NCBI RefSeq assembly: GCF_009389715.1
Contig: NC_052404.1
Coordinates: 7,834,745-7,898,744, forward strand
Source: Phoenix dactylifera
Taxonomy: Eukaryota; Streptophyta; Magnoliopsida; Arecales; Arecaceae
Reading direction: 5' to 3'
Length of the DNA stretch: 64,000 nt
The notes beneath the pieces were generated by a model. It was not told the origin of the DNA and did not search any database. It was given only the letters and a program-made list of their open reading frames with translations. Positions 60,501 through 64,000 of this stretch are shown one piece after another (the stretch's first letter is position 1; the number at the start of each line of letters is the position of its first letter). Made by a program: the position numbers and the translations under genes.

Positions 60501-61105
60501 ACTGTGATCCGTGCTCTCTTCTACTAATGCCTTGTAGTTTACTGATATTCAAAGATCAGGCTTATACAGGTGAAAACTGAAAAAACAATTTGATAGTTTT
60601 AATGAGAGGTTGAGTAAGAATTTCTTTTCCAAAATCTAAATGTTTCTTATTGCCTCTATTCAGATTACCTTCATGGCATCCAAGATTCTGAATTGTGCAG
60701 TTTTGACAAGGTAACTAATCTCAGAATAGATATCATGCGAACATCGATTTTGAGGATATTAAGCTTGTGACATTTTGCAGGAATAGCAAGCCACTCTTGA
60801 TTAAATTATATCTGTCGCTTCTGTTATAAATATATTTTTACTGAAAGAGGTCAACTTGTACAGCATGTACTAATTAAACTCTATTTTTCCTTTCTTTCCT
60901 CCCATTTTCCCTTGTTTTGTTAACTCAGGTTCTGAACATTTCAGAAGTTAAGAAACTTCAAGCGCAGGAGCTGACTTGTGACCCTGTAGTAGCAGAAGAC
61001 TCCAATGGTACCGGACAAAGTAGCATCTTCCGTAGAACTTCAAAGAGAGTCTCACTGACATGTCGTTTGGTGCCGAAAGTTCACAAGAATCTTTTCAAAT
61101 TCTAA
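57539..61105 (+). CDS. ALKBH6: ALKBH6-type 2-oxoglutarate/Fe(II) dioxygenase, 7 exons
   Basis: Exons: 57539-57658, 57766-57826, 57933-57971, 60098-60210, 60323-60569, 60664-60710, 60929-61105; phases agree; 804 nt, 267 aa. AlkB-family enzymes oxidatively demethylate nucleic acids; ALKBH6 is linked to RNA methyl marks and stress responses in plants. Visible features: N-terminal YYIPNFIT and RWKYLKNRRLQNWGG; iron ligands H113 and D115 in HQDGPAYFP, and H197 in YTDYLHGI; the AlkB RxxxxxR motif at R249 and R255 (RVSLTCR). The length is close to the family's. Intron 3 is 2.1 kb. The start is the only ATG in frame with the conserved N-terminus, a few codons before LDDFIVGTLP. One oddity: the residue before HQDG is Leu, where I recall Pro in relatives. 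Confidence 0.93.
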
Positions 61106-63591
61106 AACAATTCATGTGAAATATGATTTGAACCTTTAATATCAATTGAATTGCAAGTTTTTCTGAATTGGAGAGCGATAAATTGTTTTTCTCAAAGAAA
61201 TATAATAAGTAGCCGGTTATCATGGCTATCAATAACCTGCATTTCACCACTGTGATAATCTCCTGCATTCTATCATATGGTCTTAAATAGGAATGAGCAT
61301 ATAGGCCAAGGATGAGGAGAATTTTCTTGGCAGAAGTCTACAAGTCAGATCCATGAAGAAATGAAGTTGGGGCTGATTTGGCAACACGGTATTCAATCAC
61401 CCACAGCGTATTACACCAATTCTCATGAGTTACAACTAATTCTCTCATGCTATGTGGCAGGATGAACTTTTTATGTGCAAGAATTGCCTCCTACCATTAC
61501 TCCAGCAACAAATAGCTAAGGCGAAGTTGTCGCACGCAATTGACTATTTTGGTTGCTGCACTCAGCTTATGGAGTGAAGGCCACCTGCAGAGGGGCTGTG
61601 GAATAAGCAAGCCATTCATGAGCAGCTTTATGTGCTCAGAAAGCTTGACAAGGGCTTGCTCAATTAGCAAACCAAATATGCACTCATTTTGCTGGTTTTT
61701 AAGCTAAAAATCTGAATATATGATTAATAAGACATACATCATTCTAGTTATTGTTTGTGAATAAAAAATTAATTTTACAATCGTTTGATGTATGTTCTCA
61801 ACCATTAGATTGAAATATAATCATGCAATTTAGCTCATGCCAATCTTCTACTGGGTTTAGGTCAGTTTTAATTGAGCAGCACTTGAACAGAGGTCATATT
61901 TAGTATGACTCAGAGCTTGAAGATAGCCTACTTCTATAGACTATTCCCAGCACTCTCATACTTCTACTTGACGCAATGAATCTATCCTCCACATGAAAAG
62001 GAGCTGGACTTGGCGTGAGCCAAACCATAGCTACCCAAAACCTGCCTTATAAGAAACCTAATCCTGCCCACCCTGTTTATCGATATCTAGCTCTGTATGA
62101 TTTTAGAGGTTGCAAAATCTGACTCGAACCCACTAATGTGGCTCCAAAATATCAGGTTTGGTTTGATTCCTTAACAACCTAACAAAATTCTCGAATTTTG
62201 TTTTCTGATCAGGTTCGGTTTGACTCGGACCCAAACCCAACTAACTAGGCAAATGATGGAATAGAGACCAGTTGTGCATCTGAACCAATGTGCTGAAAGC
62301 TAAATGAGTTCTCAAATTGTAATATTTCATGCATCGGGCAGGTTATATGCTAGTTATATAATAAAGCTTTTGTGGTGGAAGTCTCGAATTATAATAATAT
62401 CTCAAGTTATATGCTAGTTATATGATAAAGCTTTTTGTGGTTGATGTCTCCCTTCCAACTCCATCCACATGTATAGATGAGGCAGAAATGTGACATGGTC
62501 CCACCTTTCATACACAAGGGGCCCCACTGCCAACTCATGCCCAGTCTCCCCTCTATGGAAACCAGTAAGCACTAACCACCCGTTAATCACGAAACAATTA
62601 AGCTAAACCATGGTTATCTGATCTGCAATCTGTCCTAAATAAGAAAACAGACCATGCTTATCCTCTCATTCACAAACCTCCGGCGTTGCCGAGACCATCT
62701 CTTCCTATGCCTCAACAAACCTTACCTCCAATGTAGAGCCGAGCGAGTCCTTCCTCTGCCTCTCCTTCTCAACCTCTTATCACTCCACTTCTCTCTCCCC
62801 ATTCCGTCGATTCTTGCGGCAATTCGGATATGCACGGAAATTGCACTAAATCTTAGCCAACAGCTTTCATCAAATTTTAGGGCTAGAAATCGTACTAAAT
62901 CTTTTAGGGGCAATTATTATGCAAGGAAAACTGGGTTGGGCAACAGCAAGGCAACTCATTGCAAGCCTTTGCTTTTGTACCAAGTGCAAATGGCATATTG
63001 CAAAGGCAAATCCATGCCTATTTAGATAGATCTCAGCTTTTCTTTTTAGTGATGTCAATGATGATGTTTCATATTAACAAATCCATCTTTTAGTGCTTCC
63101 TTTCCATATCTGGAATTTGGGACCTGTGTACTTGATTATTTGGACATGTAATTAATTTCAGATACCTCTGGATTCATTTTGGCCAATGTGGAGAGGAAAT
63201 ATGATCAGCGAGCAGTTAGAATAACCGCGACAAGGCTTCCTGATTCCTAGAATCTATTGTCGATAAAATTAGCCACAAATCATATCCTTCCCATATATGA
63301 AAATGAAGAGAGCACTCACTTAACTACCAAGAGGTCATCATCACTATCTGCCATTTTATCTTCTTGAGGGTGAGCACCAAGGTGCATCTCGTGTGAGCAA
63401 CATGCATGGAAGCCGAGGATAGCCGAATTGAATACAAGAAAGGATAACGATGTCTATACTTAACGCAGTACAGTATTTTAGAGTCGACACTTTACGTAGG
63501 CCATCATATTCTCCAGGATGAGACTTGGAAACCATTCTCATGGTATTATCACTATAGCGGTCTTTTGAGGCTGTTATAGAAGACATCACCA

Positions 63592-63626
<35 letters not shown>

Positions 63627-64000
63627 ACAGTACCGTAGGCGTTTGCCATCCACTAGTTCCTCAACAGCCACAGAAATCATAACGAGCAGCATCTTTCTTT
63701 TATTCCTGTTCACGACTCGGCCTTGTTGCTGGTTTCTCTTTGGCTGGGCTTGACGACTTCTTCTGGGGATTCTAGCAAACACCTCCGGCCCCACTCCGAG
63801 TTGGGCTGCCTGGATCCACAAAGCCCCACCGGTCAACTTGCAGCATCCCGTGATTTGTAGCTCGCATCGTATGATTGTTTTGGTTGCGTCATTATCATGC
63901 GGGCGGTCATCTCTATGCTCCGCTTCAGCTCTTTGGGTTTTTATTTATTTGGCGGCTCAGAAGCGTTCGCCGATGCAAACTCTATTACTTGTGAATATTA
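61106..64000. other. Right-edge intergenic DNA, no gene supported
   Basis: The start is probably the ALKBH6 3' UTR. The part near 62100-62230 has TTTGACTCGGACCC-type words like the GACCCGA-rich MITEs. The frame 62654-63025 (123 codons) and the minus-strand frames at 63356-63836 have no recognised domain. The last kilobase could be the upstream region of a gene beyond the window. Confidence 0.4.
63593..63624. repeat. (CT)n microsatellite
   Basis: About 15 CT dinucleotides in a row, ending before GGACAGTACC. The poly Arg-Glu frames on the minus strand arise from it. Confidence 0.95.

Noticed and set aside
62654..63025. Possible small gene of 123 codons near the right edge
   Set aside because: No domain, no splice partner, ordinary intergenic composition; could be chance.

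Overview
This window is plant nuclear DNA: multi-exon genes with GT-AG introns, introns up to 5 kb, abundant LTR retrotransposons, MITEs and a tRNA-derived SINE, and plant gene families (tau-class GSTs, a PLS/DYW pentatricopeptide gene, plant NUP214, ALKBH6). The repeat style and GC-rich Ty3 element suggest a monocot, possibly a palm, but that is inference. No bacterial, organellar or viral gene was seen.

Region 1 (1-14,560) is repeat-dominated. Two diverged copies of a roughly 300 bp low-copy repeat lie head to tail, and each has been broken by later insertions. Copy 1 holds a terminal-inverted-repeat DNA element (477-3330), which itself holds a probable solo LTR (1013-2798) carrying an array of GAGTCGACTC palindromes, plus a hAT-like MITE (3460-3921). 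Copy 2 holds a young, complete-ended but internally deleted Ty3/Tat-like retrotransposon on the minus strand (4258-11687; perfect GGATT target duplication; LTRs with one substitution seen). That element keeps a truncated gag and an intact-looking integrase but has lost protease and reverse transcriptase. It has a long tandem-repeat 3' region and the tail of an antisense ORF. Microsatellites and degenerate repeats follow to 14.5 kb.

Region 2 (14,560-24,600) is a cluster of three tau-class glutathione S-transferase genes, all on + and all with one phase-0 intron at the same place. Local duplications surround them: a duplicated promoter segment ahead of the first, a 437 bp tandem duplication between the first and second, and a three-copy microsatellite-bearing repeat after the second.

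Region 3 (25,499-28,113, minus) is a decayed DYW-type pentatricopeptide gene that still ends in Asp-Tyr-Trp.

Region 4 (29,891-54,899, +) is a complete 18-exon nucleoporin NUP214 gene (about 1,796 aa; exon phases all agree) whose introns host MITEs and an Au-like SINE. Region 5 (57,539-61,105, +) is a complete 7-exon ALKBH6-type dioxygenase gene (267 aa). The rest to 64,000 has no gene I can support.

The genes have unrelated housekeeping or stress roles (detoxification, nuclear transport, AlkB-type oxidative demethylation) and do not form a shared pathway. I found no credible new molecular system. The most informative material is the nested-insertion history, the palindrome array, the defective but recent Tat-like element, and the minisatellite-encoded FG tail of NUP214.
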